Source of the DNA: Nelumbo lutea
Taxonomy: Eukaryota; Streptophyta; Magnoliopsida; Proteales; Nelumbonaceae
Assembly: GCA_022828595.1 (NCBI GenBank)
Contig: JAKGHH010000003.1
Span: 17,360,934-17,424,933 of the forward strand
Reading direction: 5' to 3'
Length of the DNA: 64,000 nt
The number at the start of each line of letters is the position of its first letter. Position 1 is the first letter of the stretch. The notes under the pieces were generated by a model that was not told where the DNA came from, did not search any database, and saw only the letters and a program-made list of their open reading frames with translations. Shown piece after piece: positions 35,433 through 47,517 of the stretch. The position numbers were made by a program, and so were the translations under genes.

Positions 35433-38400
35433 TATGACCTTTTATGACTAAGGTAAGACCTTATTTTAAATGGTTTAACTATTTAAATGTTTCATATAAT
35501 GGCAAAATTTTGATTGTTCTCTTTTTAAACAAATACAAAAAAAAATAAATTTGCAGTTTTAAAAGAAACTACTACATCAAGAAGTAAAACAGAATCAAAT
35601 GTTTACATATCCAATAGTTAGTTCTTCTCTGCTTTTGTTACATCCTCTGCCTTCAATTGGCATAAATAATAAATTCATCCCTTATGATGGTGCGCTACAA
35701 GTTTGCATTTTCATTGTTCTTGTTTCTTATTTTTATCTTTTATGTTCTGTCATTGCAAGAAATCAAAGAATGCTAGGAAGAATTGTACAATTAGAAGAGA
35801 TGAGGAATTTTTTGTATACAATTTTCACTTGGGAGATGTGGGGGATGCACATAGTATTTGGGAGATGCTGCTGTCTCTTTGTCAGTGGGTCATGTGTAGA
35901 TCTGTGAACAAAAGTTATCATCTTAAAACCCAACATGTACTTCATCCCTTGTCGATATCAAATCTGAAATGTATGATGCTTTGAGAAGAAAACTGGATTT
36001 TAATTTTTTTGAAAATTCTAAAAGGAAGAGACTTGAACATCTTCACATTATTTCTGACTAATTGGTCTCAAACTGAGTATATTATACATCAGTGGATTAT
36101 GAAAACTCAAAAGTATAGCACTTGAGCAACTTTATTTTTTTAACTTTTCTGTTGTCACCCAAAGCCATTTGAAATAGACCACTAATGAACCAACCAAATA
36201 GAAAAAGTAAATTCTGATTCTTTTGGCTTTTTAAAGTTGGGTTTATTATCAAAGATGCATCTTGTATGTGCATTGGAATGTATCAGAGAAAAGGAAAACC
36301 CCAAAGTAAGATAACTACTAAGGAAGAGAGTTTTCAATCAATCAGGAAGGGAAGGGATGTAGCTTGGTTCTTGAATAGGATTTCTTTCATCAACAGTTTC
36401 GCACTGTGAAGAAGAGTGACCGAACAATGGAAGGTTGAGATTGATGGGGTGATGAGAGACCTGAGCAGAGTGGAGAGGGTAGAAAGTTGGTTAGGTTAGG
36501 GTTTTGAGCTTGTGAGAAATATTTGGCATTTTCTTGTCAGTTATTGGATTTTGAGGAGGAAGAAAAGGGCAAATGGGTATTACAAAACTAATTACCTGTC
36601 CTTGTATTTTTCCACGTCCTTTACTTCTCTCTGACATCTCTCTGATTCCCTCTCTCTCTCTGCATTAATTTTCTATGGATTTCTCTCAGTGCCTTCCAGC
36701 ATGGAACACCCCCCCTTCCCCAAACACACAACACACGCTGTATTTCTCTTCACCCCATTATATAAAACACCTATCTCTGTTATACACGTGGTGGGTTATA
36801 CAGAGTTACAGACGCTTGATCTCATGAACGAAATTTGACCCACTGCGACGATCAAATGATTTCATCTTGTCTCCTCTGTGTGGTTTAAAAGTAAACAAAT
36901 CCAACGGTTGATACGGATTGTGAACATGACACAGAGAAATCCATATTGGTCAGTCAAACCCTCCATCGTGTGGAAAAAGCTGTTGCCAAACAAAGGCATT
37001 ATGTGTAAATCCGGAGTCTGAATCACCTGCCAACAGAACACGTTCCAACCCTCTGCCAATGTGATTTTATATCGCACATCTTATATACGGAGGGTCCGTC
37101 TCAGTCGACATATGTAGTGTTGGATCAAATTGGTAAAGGGTTGGAACGTGTTTACTAGACAGAAAATCTCAACTCGTAAATCGTAAATACGTGCGGATAT
37201 TCCTGCTAATGGCGTATTATCATTGGGCCACGCGATTTGATAGATGCGAGGTCTAGCAAAGAGTCACGCATCAGGAATCTTTTTCCCGTTAGAGCAGTCT
37301 TCATATCTTCATAGCTTTGACCCTTGCATTGAGAATATCTCCCTATTCTTGTGCTTTATTTTATACGGAGATATGCTTGATGCAAGGTTGCAAGAGGCTG
37401 TTGGGACGGCATAAGCATGGACTTACCCTGACTCAAGTCGATCTCTCTTCTTTTATCTGGTAGCTCAGATGGCTGCCTAAAATATAATAAATAAAGATTA
37501 ATTTCAATTAATTTTAAGAAAATGCCATCCTTAGATGGGACCGATACATGGGTATGGCCCCACTGTTTTGCCACCTGTCACATGTTTGAAAAAATGAAGA
37601 GATCCCAAGGCTCAACTTTCAACCAAGGTTCAAAATATCGTTATGTATCGGCCTATATTATTATGTATAGGCTGATACATATCATATCATGGCCTTCTCA
37701 ATATGCCCCTACAGAGAATGTTTTGGGTATGATTCAGAGGATAATCGGGCCTTAAACCAACCCCTTTGAATCAGATTCAAAAAAATTAAAAAAAAAAAAC
37801 AGAAAAAAGCACCATATCGGCCTCTATCAATTCTTTGGACCTTCCTCCCAACTGAATGACAGAAGAATTCAGTAAGAAGTAATAAAATAAAATATTTTTT
37901 AAAGCAATAGTAATATGAATTGATAGGAACCATGTAATGGTTGGTAAGTCAATTGGGATTCACCCACATCTACTGGTCTTTGTGTCCTCTAATCCTCTTA
38001 CCCAACACTAGAAGATTCTTCCCTCCAAGCGTTGTTTTCCTTTTTATGTCTTTTAATTAAGCACATTCCTTGGCATTAACTGAACATGATTTCATTGCTT
38101 TTGACAATCTCATTTCATTTTTGAAAAGCTTTAGTTGGATTTCCTGCATGGTTAATTGGATCCTATGGCCTGTCCAAGCCCTCAAATCTGTGTTTAATGT
38201 CAAAGTACACATCAGTTCCATACCCAACTTTGTCTCCAAGTTGTGCTCTCAACATTGTCCTAACAAATTACTCAACTGCACATCAGGAATATCTCCTTAT
38301 CATGAAGATTTACTGATGTGAGAGGATAATAACTTGTTGGAACAGTGTCAGAAGTATTTGTTGGGAGCATTTCTAAAGTCGAGTTTTTTTCCATGGTAAT

Positions 38401-38939
38401 TAATGGTCATCAATACTTTTTAACTTTTATATAAAAAAAATAGGCATATAGAATGATGGACTATTTTGGAGCACATTGCAGGATCTTTTGGGCCGAAAGC
38501 TTTCCTTGAATAATGGGTGGGGAGAGGAATACATACTCTTTTAGAGTTCAAAACTAAGTTGCTGCACTCAACAAGATTCCTGTGATGTTTAGAGCTAGCA
38601 AACTTCTTATAACATTTGATCATTTTTCTACTTTTAAAAAATTATTAAATTTATCTGATTTTCATCTTGAAATCTGTGACTTTGATTCTGTTTCACACTT
38701 CATACAGACAGAAATGGATATATATATATATATACCTGAAGTAGTAGAGACCATCTGGTCATGAAATGGATCAAATATGACATAAGATCCAATCATTCGT
38801 TGTATTTTTTAAAATGATTTGATCATAAAAGAAGTTAGAAACTTAGAATTAAAAAAATCAAGGTCAGAAATTTGTGTTGACTGTATTAGAATTCTTCCCC
38901 TTTTTTAATAAGCAGTCACATTAGATTTCAGTTGAAACC
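35433..38939. other. AT-rich spacer, no gene seen
   Basis: Holds CT-rich, promoter-like patches (36400-36540 with a TTAGGGTTT telo-box on the minus strand; 36640-36860 with ATTATATAAAACA and CACGTG) but no frame I can assign. Near 37625-37700 is a TATCGGCCTATA-type short repeat, and near 38714-38732 a TA microsatellite. Confidence 0.35.
38935..38939 (+). repeat. target site duplication AAACC, left
   Basis: AAACC precedes the gypsy 5' LTR and recurs at 48788-48792 right after the 3' LTR. Confidence 0.9.
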
Positions 38940-39772
38940 TGATGAAGGAAGATTTGGCCCGACCTCATAGTTACGCAACACGTGGCAAAGGCGATAGTTC
39001 GGCACAAAAGTACGCTTAAGGCGCAAGCACCAAGGGGAGAAATCAGCAGTCCGAACTCCCTACTAGAGGCCCAAACTCACCCTTGGCCCCAAACCAGACA
39101 GTAATCTGAACTAGCATGCATTGAACAGTTCGGGTACACCTCGCTGAACTGGCCTGCTTTATAACAGTTCGGGTACACCTCGCCGAACTGGCCTGCTTTG
39201 TAAGTTCAGGATACACCGTCGAACTGGCCTACTTGATAACAGTTAGGGATACACCTCGCCGAACTGACCTGCCCTATAGCAATACAGGACATACCTCCGA
39301 ACTCAAGACTTCGCCTCGCTCACCACCCCACATCGCCTTCAGGCGCACCTGACTGACTTGGGATCTGACGCTTGACGGCCGCACTCCAAACGGACACCTA
39401 CCACCGCCTCCAGACACCGCCATCTCCAGTTAGAGTGACGGTTCCGAAAAAAGGCAGTGACGGTTCTGCCCCAGCAGGAAGGACGACACCCGAAGTGACA
39501 GATGCAAGGGTAATCATACCCGACCTGACAAGGGCTTCGGAGCGAGTGCGCGAAGTGATTATAAAAGGCCCCCTACCCCCAACAACAAGGTATGTGAACT
39601 TTGCGCCATCTGGTCTATACTTTGCCTTTGAGAGATTACTAACTTGAGCTTCGGAGTTATCTCACCGGGTTACCCTCGGAGTTCCCTCATCTTTCCTGTT
39701 TCAGGCTCCCCGTCGCTCCAGCTCAGAGGCGGAATCGTTGACAGCTAAGACCGGCCGGATTGCGCTCCATCA
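38940..39772 (+). repeat. gypsy 5' LTR
   Basis: 833 bp, starting TGATGAAGGAAG and ending GCGCTCCATCA. It has an ACACGTGGC G-box near 38979, four ~40-bp subrepeats around 39120-39290 (ACAGTTCGGGTACACCTCGC type), and TATAAAA at 39560-39566. It lacks ~58 bp present in the 3' LTR near 48297-48360. Confidence 0.93.
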
Positions 39773-39792
39773 ATTGGCGCCGTCTGTGCGAA
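39773..39792 (+). other. gypsy primer-binding site
   Basis: ATTGGCGCCGTCTGTGCG starts right after the 5' LTR; TGGCGCCGT is the primer-binding type found in Tat-like plant elements. Confidence 0.75.
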
Positions 39793-39857
39793 CGCTTCTA
39801 AAAGCCTCCCTCTAAATCTCTCTTACCTACCCTTCTTTCAAAAACTCCAACACCAAA

Positions 39858-41281
39858 ATGGCCTCCTCCAACAGTGCCGGACGTGGAACAGAAACAACCA
39901 CTACCGGAGAGCAACTCCATTTTCCAGCGGTGTGCATTGGGCAGTTCACCATCCCCTTTTCAGATCCCAAGTTTGAATGTGCCACAGGCGGTGGCACCTC
40001 TGAACACTCCTTCGTTGAACATTCCTCTTCCACTCCCCATTGAAATGAACTTCGCGGAACCAACTGTTGTCCCACTGGCAGCCCGCCAAAACCAGCTAGA
40101 TGATCTAATGCAATGCATGCGGGCAATGCAGGCTCAAATGCAGCAATTCCAGCAGCACCAACTCTAGCAAAACCAGGTGTTGCACCACCTCTCCCAACAC
40201 CATTATCAGCAACTGTTCCCTCAGCTACCCTTGAACCAGCTACTGCTCCCCCCCCCGGCACCCTGTTTCAAAGCCGGTCAAGGCCTCCCTTCAAGGTAGA
40301 CGACCTCACCAAGGAGAGTCTTCCCGACCACAGAACCCCCCTAATAGTCAGGCCTCATCCCCGGGCCGAAACCAAAGAAAGATCACCCCCGCCTCGCAGC
40401 TCGCGGGTGGGTTAGGAACCTCGCCCACAAAGTCACCCCAGCGCTCCAAGCCCAAGCTCCCACTCATGGAGAACCGCTTCAACGCCTTAGCAGTAGGCCA
40501 ACATTCCGGGCCCATCGAGCTCGGCAACACGGAGGCCAGCAGCGCCAGCACCAGGCCCACACAAAGAAGGAGCCGGCGAAGTCGCCGAACTGCTACCCGT
40601 GTGCTACCCGAGCTCAGAGGCAAGGAAGAAACGAAATCGGGCGAGGTAAAAACCGTCCCCATTCTCTCAGTTCCTTCCCCCCTTTCACCAGAACTTTTGG
40701 CAGTTCCCTTGCCTAGAGATTTCAAACTCCCATCTCTGGACAAGTATGATGGGTCATTTGACCCCAACGACCACGTCGACGTGTTCCAATCGCAAATGCA
40801 CCTCGCTAGGGCCAGCGAGTCATGCATGTGCGTGGCCTTCACCACCACCTTCAGAGGGGTGGTCCGCACCTGGTACCAGAACCTTGCTTCCGGGTCAATA
40901 AGAAGTTGGGCCCAGTTCGTGCAGATCTTCACCGCGCACTTTGTTACTAGCAAGAGGTGCCCCATAATCGAGGAAAGTATCTTCAGGGTAATCAAAAGAG
41001 AGGGAGAACCCATCCGGAGCTACATCAAGCGGTTCAATAAAGCATGCTTGCAGATCCCTCAGTTAGACCCCGCGGTACAGCTCGCAACGGCCAAAAGAGG
41101 GGTGACGCACAAAGAATTCAAATGGCACATGGTGGCCAACCAGCCCGCAACCATAGCCGACTTCCTCAAGCTCGCAGACAAGTTTATGAGAACAGAGGAA
41201 GAGATCAACCAGAGAGCCGAAGGCGGGGTTGAAAAAAGAAAAAGAGAAGGCGAGCCCTCCAATCCCGGTGACAGAAGCTAG
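39858..41281 (+). pseudogene. gypsy gag
   Basis: Starts at ATG 39858 (MASSNSAGRG), shifts frame within the first 200 bases, then shows a Gln-rich N-region (MQAQMQQFQQH) with TAG at 40165-40167. From 40466 the frame is open for 271 residues with the Retrotrans_gag core: PSLDKYDGSFDPNDHVDVF, FRGVVRTWYQNL, SWAQFVQIFTAHF and PIRSYIKRFNKACLQI. It stops at TAG 41279-41281 but continues in the same frame. A C-run near 40250 probably marks another frameshift. Confidence 0.85.
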
Positions 41282-42479
41282 AACCGAGAGGCGAAGCCAA
41301 GCCAACCGTCCTGAGCTCCCTTAGCAGTTCGGAAGGATTACACGCCGTTGAACACAAGGCGGACCGAGATCCTGATGACGATCAAGGACGCCCCCTACAT
41401 AAAGTGGCCACCTCGCCTGAAGAGCAACCCCAACGAGAGGAACAAAAATTTATATTGTAGTTTTCATAAAGATCACGGTCATAGCACCGAGCAATGTAAT
41501 AATCTCCGCAACGAGATAGAGGGACTTATCTGTCGCGGGTACTTGAGAAATTTTGTACATTATGACAATAGTAATAAAGCGGGTCGGCAAGGGGAGCACG
41601 GGAAGGATGTCCCCGAGCCGAGCAGCAGACCGGCCAAAGCCTTGCAGCGACCTCTCCTAGAAGAGAGGCCAGTCCGGGGAACCGTCCACGTGATAGTGGG
41701 CGGTTCGATGGTGGCAGGATGCACTTCGGCAGCAGCACGAACGTCAGTTCACGAAGCAACCCGAGAGGAGCAAAACCCTTCCAAGAGACCAAAGACAAAA
41801 GAATCGATCTTTTTTACAGAAGATGACGCGCGAGGTGTTCACTACCCCCATGACGACGCGCTCGTCATAAAGCTAAGGATCAACGACTTCGAAGTCCGGC
41901 ACGTACTGGTGGACTCAGGCAGTTCGGTGGACATTCTATTCAAATCGGCGTTCAACCAATTACAGTTGCAGAAAAGTGATTTGAAACCCGCTCACACTCC
42001 TCCGATAGGCTTCAGCGGAGAGGAAGTCAGGCCCTTGGGGAAAATAATAGTACCTGTGGAAGTCGGCACATGGCCGTGCACGGTAAGACAGTCACGATTT
42101 CCTGGTGGTCGTGACCCCCTCCCCATACAACGCCATAATAGGGCAACCAATTACGCATATTCTGCGTGCAGTGGTCTCCACCTATTATCTGGCAATGAAG
42201 TTCCCCACAGACTTCGGTGTGGGGGTAGCGCGGGGCGACCAACTTGAGCCCCGCAAATGCTATGTTGCCGCACTAAAGGGAAAAACCAAGGCAGCCGACG
42301 ACCTCGAACTAGAGCGACCTGCGGAGCAGGGCGAGGAACGAGCTTCGCCCACTAAGGAAACAGCCATGGTCCCGACCTCGGCTACAGATCCGACGCAAAC
42401 ACTACAAATCGGTGCTTCCGTCAAGGAGCCTTTGCGAACTGAACTGTCAGACCCATTAGACAGAAGAAACACAACTTAG
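41282..42479 (+). pseudogene. gypsy gag C-terminus and aspartic protease
   Basis: After TGA 41312-41314 the gag frame continues (NLYCSFHKDHGHSTEQCNNL, a Cys/His motif) and then protease with the active site VLVDSGSSVDILF near 41910 and GFSGEEVRPLG. Around 42090 the reading moves to another frame (MVVTPSPYNAIIGQPITHIL from 42105, open to 42479), so at least one indel is present. Confidence 0.85.
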
Positions 42480-43155
42480 CCCCGGAGCGCTGGAGGGCGG
42501 TCGACGAAGAAGTCGAAAAGCTCCTCGCAGCGAACTTCATAAGGGAGGTTCATTACCCGAGCTGGGTAGCCAACCCAGTGCTGGTCAAAAAAGTGAACGG
42601 CAAGTGGTGCATGTGCGTCGACTACACCGACCTGAACTGAGCTTGCCCAAAAGACTGCTTCCCCTGCCCCGAATTGACCGCCTAGTGAACGTGACCTCGG
42701 GACATGAGCTGCTAAGCTTCCTGGATGCCTACTCAGGCTACAACCAGATCAAGATGGACCAGTCCAACGAGGAAAAAACCAGCTTCATAACCGAGTTCGG
42801 CTTGTACTGTTACAAGGTCATGCCCTTCGGACTAAAGAATGTTGGTGCGACCTTCCAAAGACTTGTAAATAAACTTTTTCGACATTTAATTGGCATGAAA
42901 ATCGAATGTTATGTAGACAACATGGTCGTCAAAACACAGTTCTCCCAGGAATTAATAAAAGACTTGGATTCTGTTTTCCAAATTCTGCGTCAGTATAGAA
43001 TGAGACTAAACCCAAACAAGTGTGTCTTCGGTGTCACATCGGGTAAGTTTCTATGGTACATTGTCAACCAGTGCGGTATTGAGGCCAACCCGGACAAAAT
43101 AAAGGCCATCAGCGAGTACGATCTCCAGTACAAACTGCGGACCGCAACAGGTTGA
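42480..43155 (+). pseudogene. gypsy reverse transcriptase, truncated
   Basis: RT begins with AVDEEVEKLLAANFIREVHY and continues VNGKWCMCVDYTDLN before TGA 42638-42640. A one-base loss in a C-run near 42662 shifts frame. From 42604 onward: FLDAYSGYNQIKMDQ, KTSFITEFGLYCYKVMPFGL and KIECYVDNMVVK. The catalytic YVDD box reads YVDN. At about 43110 the thumb sequence ANPDKIKAI joins directly to SEYDLQYKLRTAT, which belongs to the end of the first RNase H: an internal deletion of the RT connection and gypsy-type RNase H. Confidence 0.87.
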
Positions 43156-43229
43156 GCCCGAGGTCCCCAGTTCGGGCGAACCCGAAGCTCCCAAGCCAAT
43201 AGTCTGAACCTCGTGAAGTAGCAGCCAGT

Positions 43230-44918
43230 GTGGCATCTCTCCTGGTCAGGCGAAACGCGAACTGGGATGAGGAGCCCTGGATCCTTCACGTAGATGGTTC
43301 CTCGAACCAGCAAGGCAGCGGGGCTGGAATAGTCTTACGCGACCCGGGCGACACAAAATTGGAATACGCACTATGCTTTGAGTTCGCGGCATCTAACAAT
43401 GAAGCAGAATACGAAGCAATGATAGCCGGACTGAACCTAGCGCAAAAGGTAAGAGCAAAGCACTTGGTCATCTGCAGCGATTCCCAGCTCGTGGTCAACC
43501 AAGTTATGGGCAAGTACAAAGCACGCGAGCTCTCCATGATCACATACTTGGCGAAAGTAAAAGAGGCCCTACTCAACTTCCATTCACACTTCATCAGGCA
43601 AATCCTGAGGTCAGAGAACACTAAGGCCGACGCTCTGACCCGGTTAGCCAGCACAAGCCACAACAACATGAGAACCGTGTACATAGAGGACTTACCTCGG
43701 CCTAGTATTCTCGGCGGGCCAGAGGAGGTCGCTCCCATCCTCGAAGTAGAGCCGAGCTGGATCAACCCACTCGCGAGCTTCTTGCTAGACGGAACCCTCC
43801 CTGCAGAACGTAATGCGGCCAAGAGTGTGCAACGCCAGGCAGCCAAATACATCATAATAGACGAACGGTTGTACCGACGGTCCTACACGCTCCCCTACTT
43901 GCGTTGCCTGCGACCTGCCGAAGCCGAGTTCCTACTCCGCGACACTCATGAAGGTCTATGCGGCAAACACCTGGGGGGCAGAGCACTCACCCAAAAAGCA
44001 CTTCGACAAGGATACTACTGGCCAACGATGAAGGCAGAAGCAGTCGAGCTCGTCAGAAAATGCAACAAGTGTCAGAAGCACGCCAATATCCACCATCAGC
44101 CTGCTTCCGACCTCAAATACCTCGCCAGCCCGTGGCCCTTTGTGGCAGTGGATTACTTCACGGAGTGGATAGAAGCCGAATCTCTGGCAACAGTTACAGT
44201 CCGATACATACAGAACTTCTTTTGAAAGAACATAGTATGTCATTTCGGGTTACCTCGGATACTAATCTCCAACAACAGCAAGCAGTTCGAGGATATCAAG
44301 TTCCAAGAGTGGTGCCAGAACATGGGGATTTGGCAGAACTTCACATCAGTCGCGCACCCACAGGCAAACGGTCAGACGGAAGTTATGAATAGAGCCATCC
44401 TGCGCGGACTGAAACATTGTCTAGATCGAGCTAAGGGATTGTAGGCCGAAGAGCTACCAAGTGTTTTATGGGCTCACCGACTACAGAAAAAAAATGCCAT
44501 GGGAGAAACCCCCTTCAACCTCACCTACGGCACTGAAGTAGTGATCCCGGCGGAAATCGAAGTACCAACATTGCGACTAGAAACATACGACGATCGGACA
44601 AACAGAGATGAGTTACGTACCAACCTTGACCTACTGGACGAGGTAAGGGACCTCGCGCACATTCGGACAGCAGCCTACCAGCAGCAGGTAGCTCGCTACT
44701 ACAATGCCAGAGTAAAGTAGCAAAGCTTCCGGGTCGGCGACCTGGTCCTTCGTAAGATTATGATGCTCGAACCCGGCATGGGCAAACTTGGACCAAACTG
44801 GGAAGAGCCCTATAAAGTAAAGAGAGCGCTCGGGGGGGCATACAAGCTCGAAACCTTAGAAGGCAAACAAGTACCCCGAGCGTGGAACATTGTTAACTTG
44901 AGGCGATACTACCTATAA
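43230..44918 (+). pseudogene. gypsy archaeal-type RNase H and integrase
   Basis: RNase H (PF13456-like): ILHVDGSSNQQGSGAGIVLR, ASNNEAEYEAMIAGLNLAQK, ICSDSQLVVNQV, ENTKADALTRLAS. Integrase follows: zinc region HEGLCGKHLGGRAL...CNKCQKH, first Asp in FVAVDYFTEW, then TGA 44223-44225. In the second Asp position it reads LISNNSKQFED (Asn). The Glu is kept in HPQANGQTEVMNR. Further stops at TAG 44442-44444 and TAG 44718-44720. The C-terminal region (FRVGDLVLRK, NWEEPYKVKR, WNIVNLRRYYL) ends at TAA 44916-44918. No chromodomain. Confidence 0.9.
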
Positions 44919-45174
44919 AATGCCAAGCGAAGTGGACGAAATCGCTACAAGGGCCTAAGGGCCATGATGCAGAGCCAACAAGAGGAACATCGGCGTAAGC
45001 AAGCAAAGAAAAGTCGGGCATATTATCAGCTTGGCAAAAAATCAGTTCGCTACAAGAGCCTTAGCGCCGAAACAGGTCGCGCGAGTACAATAAACCAGAC
45101 ACGAAACAGTGGCATATTGTCATTTCAACAAAAAATCAGTTCAGGAAAAAGAACGCTTCAACCGAAAAAAAAAA

Positions 45175-45180
45175 TTTATT
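45175..45180 (-). terminator. poly(A) signal of the antisense gene
   Basis: AATAAA on the minus strand 84 bases after the antisense stop codon. Confidence 0.55.
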
Positions 45181-45263
45181 CCATTGCAAGAAAAAGGAGA
45201 GTACATTGGCCATCAGAAGGCACTTCCAAAAAAAGAAAAAAGAAAAAAGAAAAAAGAACATTT

Positions 45264-47244
45264 TTATATGCCCGGAGCTACTTCTTCGCCATCAGAAGGC
45301 ACTTCAACAACACCCGAAGGCCCTGCTTCTCCTTCAGAATCCGGCTCGCCATCAGCAGCATTGGCCATCTCCTGAGTTATACGCGAAGTGGATATGGCAC
45401 TAACGTCGAGGTCGGGGTACGTGTTCCGGATCATCCACCGGCTCAGCTTGAATCCCCTTCTGTAAGAATCCACCATCAGGTCGTCAAAACGCGGAGAGGC
45501 AATATAGTCTTCAACGGCCTTCTTCTTGGCGTCTTCAATACCTTGGGAAAAAATCTGCGTTTTCTCCCTGATGTCCTCCTGAAGATATTCGACTTGATGC
45601 TGCAGGTCCAACTTCAAGTCCGCCATGTGCTTGACGACTACCCCCATGGCCTCGGCATCCCGCTGAGACATCGCCTGCCTGGCCATGGCGACGCGAGCAG
45701 CCTCTTCGGCAGCATAAGCGGCCGCCTCAGCAGCTCGGGTATTCGCCTCGGCGGCACGGAAAGCCTCTTCGGCAGCATGAGCGGCCGCCTCAGCAGCTCG
45801 CGCCTGTCGCGAGCTCCTCTCCACCTGGGCTGCTAAGGCGTGAATTGAAGAATTCACCTACCAAAAGAAACAAGTAAGCGACAACAGCAAGAATGATAGA
45901 AAATGAAGAAGGCAGACGAAATTTGACTTACCACCATAGCATGTGTTACGGCACGGCAGGCGACCTGATTCAAAGGAAGATCGGTCCACGCCGCGATCTC
46001 CTCGGGGAAAGTAGCCTCCCTACTCTTCTGAAGAGCGTAGTTCGGCGTCAACACGCTCCTGAACTCCCCTTGAGCTCCCGAACCCGAGGGCCCAACCCGT
46101 GTATGAGCGGACCTAGAGTGAGCAGGAGCACTGGAGTATGCAGGAGCACCCGTGTGAGTGGTCTCAGCGTAAGGCGCCCCAGCCGCTTCATGCATCGGTG
46201 GAGTCACCCCCGGCTCCCTGGGTAGATCCTCCGGCATGTGGCCTAGAACTTGAGGCTCCTCATTCGGGGGCAGCTCGGTACGAGTTTGCTTGGCGACCCG
46301 CTTCCTCCTCTTCATGCCTTGGAACAGGCACCCCCCATGAGTCCTCTCTGCGTCCATCACACCTGCAGAAAAGAGTTTGACATCAGAAAAAATGAAGGAA
46401 CAAAGCAAACAAGAAACCTCTGAGCTAGAAACCTACCCGAACTCAGGCCGGCCACAATAAGCTTGGCCTCTGTTAAGTACTAATGGCACTTTAAACCTTG
46501 TCGTGCCCATTGCCGGAGGCCCTTCACCGTCTCTTTGTCGAGAGTAACACCAGAATCAGGAGCGGCCTCACCCCACCCGGTCTGAAAGGGCCATCCTTGT
46601 GCACTTCGCACACCGAAGTAGTCCCGCTTCCACGCCGGGACCTTATTGGAAAGTTCGTGCAAAAGCTTAAAGCCGGGGTGAGGAGACAGGTAATACGCTC
46701 GTCTTCCCCCAGGAAGAGAACCCGCTTGTTTCCTAAGCATTAAGATGGAGGAGAATTTCTCCAAGTCTAAAGGGAAATTCTGCTCGCAAAAAAGGGAGAC
46801 TGTCCCCACTAGGTTCCGAATAGAGTTCGGATGAAGCTGGCCAATGGTAACACCAAAGTGGTTTATGACTTCGACGAGAAGGGGGTGGAAAAGCAGTCGC
46901 AACCCCGCAATGAGCTTCTCTCGAAAAATCACGATCTCATCAAGACCGTGTTCCCAAGGAAAGCTACCCGAAGGAATGAAATATGTATACCTCCCAGGCA
47001 GATTGTAAGACATAAGTATAGATTGGAGCCCCTCGGGCGTCATGGTCGAGGGACCAAACCTGTCTAGCATCCGACCTCAGTGAGAGGTAGATGCCAAACT
47101 ACCCGAAGCGGCTCGGCCTACGGGTTCATAGTCATCCTCAAGTTCCACCTCAGGATCACTAAGGCAGTCGGGGGATACGGCTCGGTTTGTAGAACCTATA
47201 TCAGTCCTATTTGAAGAGTCGTCTGAGCTATCAAAACTAGACAT
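45264..47244 (-). pseudogene. antisense gene of the Tat element (Transposase_28-like), three exons
   Basis: Minus-strand exons 47244-46437, 46362-45932 and 45857-45264 join in frame (phase 1, then 0) at GTAGGT, GTAAGT donors and TTTCTGCAG, TTTTGGTAG acceptors, giving 610 codons. Residues from RFGPSTMTPEGLQSIL to LVGTVSLFCEQ match the plant family called putative gypsy-type transposon (PF04195, from memory). Exon 1 starts with an acidic MSSFDSSDDSSN; exon 2 is basic then Pro-rich; exon 3 has a duplicated Ala-rich coiled coil (RAAEAAAHAAEEAF) and an acidic tail. Two stops interrupt exon 1: TGA 47077-47079 and TAG 46480-46482, both explicable as C-to-T changes. Antisense frames at this position are known in Tat elements; function unknown. 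Confidence 0.8.
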
Positions 47245-47442
47245 CGAGGAAAAGAGGTGGATTCAAGAAGGTACTCACTGGAAGAAAGTTTTGAAGGCTC
47301 CGGAGACAGGAACAAGCCAAAAACCTTGAAGGCTAAGTAACCAGCCTAGATGCAAACTAAAAAACCTGGACGCGAGCTAAAAAGTTGGACGCGAGCTCAA
47401 GAAGCAAACCGTAGAAGTGACAAATCGACTGGGGTCCCCCAC

Positions 47443-47450
47443 TATTTATA
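47443..47450 (-). promoter_or_regulatory. TATA box of the antisense gene
   Basis: TATAAATA on the minus strand, about 200 bases before the antisense ATG at 47244, so transcription would start near 47415. Confidence 0.65.
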
Positions 47451-47517
47451 GCTATAGTAACCAAGAACCGACAGTGCAGATCAAAGACAATCTGACGGCC
47501 CACATTCGCACTGACCG

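Noticed and set aside
40348..41013. 221-residue minus-strand frame in the gypsy element
   Set aside because: Antisense shadow of gag, which has recognisable Retrotrans_gag motifs on the plus strand.
43286..43855. 189-residue minus-strand frame
   Set aside because: Antisense shadow of the archaeal-type RNase H region.
44964..45836. 290-residue plus-strand frame
   Set aside because: Overlaps the antisense gene's third exon; Lys/Ser-rich translation of repeats without domains.
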